A DNA stretch of 6,191 nucleotides from Acidimicrobiales bacterium (GTDB taxonomy: Bacteria > Actinomycetota > Acidimicrobiia > Acidimicrobiales > CADCSY01): assembly GCA_030447125.1 (NCBI GenBank), contig JAUJLZ010000122.1:1-6191 (forward strand), given 5' to 3'. This document shows, piece by piece, positions 4,212-6,191 of the stretch. Both the position numbers and the translations under genes were made by a program. Positions within the stretch are counted from its first letter, which is position 1. The number at the start of each line of letters is the position of its first letter. The notes beneath the pieces are model-generated. The model ran no database searches. It saw only the letters and a program-made list of their open reading frames with translations, and was not told the origin of the DNA.

Positions 4212-6191
4212 GCCGACTCGCACGTCAGGCCATTTCCGCGCTCGGCTTGCTGGCGGTAGTCATGGGGATCCCCGCCACTCTGGTCGGCTTCGTGGGCTGG
4301 CCCCTCCCCCGGCGCTGGCCCAGCGTCGAGGAGGTCCGCTCCGCCCTGGCCGAGGGCTGGACTCCCAATGAGGCCTTCGTGTTCGGCGTGCTCGCCATCC
4401 TGGCCTGGCTGTTGTGGGCCCAGCTGCTCCGACACGTTGCCGTGGCGCTGGCCGCCCAGCGCCGGGCGTTGGCCGCCGGCGACCCGGTACCGGCGCCGTC
4501 GGTTGGAGCAGGCCTGGGCCCCCGGGTGGCGAGCTGGCTGGTGGCGGGGCTGTTCCTCACCGGCCCGCTGCTGCCCAGCGTGGCGCTGGCGGGCGAACGG
4601 CCCGGCATCCCGGCGGTGCTGGACGAGACCAGGGCACTGGACCCCTTCGTGGTGAGCGGGCAGCCGCCTGGAGTTGTCGCTGTCGCTTCCGACGTGGTGC
4701 AAGCCCCGGCTCGGTCGTATGTGGTGGGCACCTGGGACGAGCGCCGGGAGTGTCTGTGGAACATCGCCGAGCGCTACCTGGGCGACCCCACGCGCTGGCC
4801 CGAGGTGCTCCAGCTCAACGCCGGTGTGGCGCAGCCCTCAGGGCGTTTCCTGGCCGAGGATCCTCAGCACTGGCTCTATCCCGGCATGGAGCTGCGGCTG
4901 CCAGCTGACGCCACGGGCCCGGACCTGCTTCCAGCTTCGTCGCCGCCGTCGGTACCAACCGAGGGCGTCGCGCCCGTCGCGCCTGCTCCCTCTCCAGCGG
5001 CGGAGCCGGCGCCCGCCGCTCCTGCGATGCCGTCCACGGTGGCGCCCTCCGCTCCCGGCGTGAGCGGACAGGCTCCTTCCACCGTTGCCACCACCACCCC
5101 GACATGGGTCGCTCCCCGCACCACGGAGGCCTCCCCGCCGCCCTCGACGACCGTGCCGGGCGATGGGGCGCCAGCACGCAGGACGGTCGTGCCCGATCCC
5201 ATCCCGCTGGGGCGCGAGGCAATGCGCCTGGCCGCTGCCCTGGCGCTGGGGCTTCCGGTGTTCGCCGCCGGAGGACTGGCTCTGCACCTCAACCGCCGGC
5301 GTCGGATCCAGGTGGCCCGCCATCACCCGGGCCGCGACATCGTCCGTCCTGACCCGGCGCTGGAGCCCCTGGAGCGCCGGATCCGGGCCATCGCCGTCGA
5401 CGAGGCGTCACCGTGGGTCGACGCCGCCCTGCGGCTGCTCGGCGCCGAGTTGTGCCAGGCGTCGCTGCCGGTCCCGGAGATCATCTGCGTGCGTGCTGGC
5501 GAGCTCGGCCTGGAGGTGCTGCTGGCCCAGCCCAGGAAGGAGGCACCGCCGAGCTTCACTGCCGTCGACGAGGGCCACGTGTGGCGCCTGGATCCCGAGC
5601 TCGAGCTGGCGGAGCTGCAGCACCGGGCCGGCGACCACGTCGCTCCCTTCCCGGCCATGGTCAGCGTCGGCCTCTCCCCGGAGGGACCGGTGCTGGTGGA
5701 CCTGGAGACCCTGGGCGTGCTGTCGGTGGAAGGCGACGCTGCCCGGGTGAGCGCCTTGCTGGCCGGTGCCGCGGTGGAGCTGTCCTGTGCGCCGTGGGCC
5801 GAGGGCATCGACCTGCGGCTGATGGGGGCTCCGCCGTCGCTGGATGGAGTCGAAGGGGTGACGGTGGTCGAGCAGCTCGATTCCTTGCACCAGCACCTGG
5901 TCACCACCGCGGCAGGCGTCAGCGACGCCCTCGGCGCCCGGTCCTCGACCCTGGCCGCCCGCCTCGACGAGCCGGGCGAGGCGTGGCTTCCCACCGTGGC
6001 GGTGGTGGACACCCCCACGCCGGCGGAGGGCCTGGCCGAGCTGGCTCGCCGAGTCGGTGGCGGCTGCGGAGTGGCGGTGGTGGCTCGGGGGCCCATCGAA
6101 GGCGCCACCTGGCGCCTGAGCGTGGTGCGCGAGGGCTTCGCCCGCCTCGAGGGTCCGTTGGGCATCGACGTCGGTCACCTGCGCGCCACCG
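4208..6191 (+). CDS. Large multi-pass membrane protein with external LysM domain, 5' part
   Basis: Open frame of 661 codons with no stop, running off the right edge. I translated it by hand. Hydrophobic segments at about 8-31, 56-76 and 106-126 are followed by a LysM-like domain (170-232). This carries the core CLWNIAERYLGDPTRWPEVL (182-201), then LNAG and a closing WLYPGMELRLP (222-232). A Pro/Ala/Ser/Thr-rich linker fills about 233-335. A fourth membrane segment (340-361) ends in Arg363-Arg366. About 300 further residues are soluble-looking, including PWVDAALRLLGAEL (402-415) and a PVLVDLETLGVLSVEGD stretch (494-510). The positive-inside rule gives N-terminus inside, LysM and linker outside, C-terminal part inside. 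LysM binds peptidoglycan glycans. Related actinobacterial LysM membrane proteins often end in a BTAD-type domain, but none is visible here. The overlap with the TadG-like gene ties it to the pilus operon. Role unknown: wall anchor, assembly guide or sensor are all possible. Confidence 0.88.
   Translation, partial: MSRLARQAISALGLLAVVMGIPATLVGFVGWPLPRRWPSVEEVRSALAEGWTPNEAFVFGVLAILAWLLWAQLLRHVAVALAAQRRALAAGDPVPAPSVGAGLGPRVASWLVAGLFLTGPLLPSVALAGERPGIPAVLDETRALDPFVVSGQPPGVVAVASDVVQAPARSYVVGTWDERRECLWNIAERYLGDPTRWPEVLQLNAGVAQPSGRFLAEDPQHWLYPGMELRLPADATGPDLLPASSPPSVPTEGVAPVAPAPSPAAEPAPAAPAMPSTVAPSAPGVSGQAPSTVATTTPTWVAPRTTEASPPPSTTVPGDGAPARRTVVPDPIPLGREAMRLAAALALGLPVFAAGGLALHLNRRRRIQVARHHPGRDIVRPDPALEPLERRIRAIAVDEASPWVDAALRLLGAELCQASLPVPEIICVRAGELGLEVLLAQPRKEAPPSFTAVDEGHVWRLDPELELAELQHRAGDHVAPFPAMVSVGLSPEGPVLVDLETLGVLSVEGDAARVSALLAGAAVELSCAPWAEGIDLRLMGAPPSLDGVEGVTVVEQLDSLHQHLVTTAAGVSDALGARSSTLAARLDEPGEAWLPTVAVVDTPTPAEGLAELARRVGGGCGVAVVARGPIEGATWRLSVVREGFARLEGPLGIDVGHLRAT

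Noticed and set aside
4920..5220. Low-complexity Pro/Ala/Thr-coding tract as a possible repeat array
   Set aside because: I found no regular period at base or residue level. It reads as an irregular wall-spanning linker.
5323..6165. Minus-strand open frame of 280 residues opposite the LysM gene
   Set aside because: It is Ser/Arg/Pro-rich and low complexity, and the plus strand carries a continuous frame with coherent domains and the expected third-position GC bias.

Overview
The window is a densely packed, all plus-strand stretch of very GC-rich DNA (roughly 70% by eye, G/C-dominated third codon positions). It reads as the structural half of a Tad/Flp-type (type IVc) pilus locus. GTG starts, 4-base stop/start overlaps, short TadE-like proteins, no secretin gene, and a LysM protein with a Pro/Thr-rich wall-spanning linker all point to a Gram-positive-type, high-GC actinobacterium. 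An Acidimicrobiia-like lineage is a guess, not something the sequence proves.

Layout: (1) 1-839, 3' part of a TadA/CpaF-type secretion ATPase entering from the left; (2) 836-1684, TadB-like and (3) 1681-2571, TadC-like inner-membrane platform proteins with a T2SSF (GspF) fold; (4) 2610-2810, a 66-residue Flp-like major pilin precursor with its own strong ribosome-binding site; (5) 2849-3331, a TadE-like pseudopilin; (6) 3328-3789, a second TadE-like pseudopilin with a Cys pair; (7) 3786-4211, a short TadG-like (Tad domain) protein; (8) 4208-6191, a large multi-pass membrane protein with an extracytoplasmic LysM domain and a cytoplasmic C-terminal region, running off the right edge. No stretch over 300 bases lacks a gene. 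I saw no RNA genes, insertion sequences, CRISPR or attachment sites.

How it works together: the ATPase powers the TadB/TadC platform, which polymerises Flp pilin after removal of its leader. The TadE/TadG-like proteins carry related N-terminal 'RG + hydrophobic helix' signals and probably act as minor pilins or assembly factors. No prepilin peptidase (TadV) or TadZ is in view, so they should lie outside. Five junctions are 4-base ATGA/GTGA overlaps, implying translational coupling. The pilin gene is the exception: it is set off by a 38-base gap on each side, which fits its being needed in far greater amount.

The least ordinary item is the last gene. It is coupled by overlap to the TadG-like gene and has a predicted layout of three membrane segments, external LysM, Pro/Thr-rich linker, fourth membrane segment, then at least 300 cytoplasmic residues. 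This would physically link peptidoglycan to the cytoplasm beside the pilus machine.
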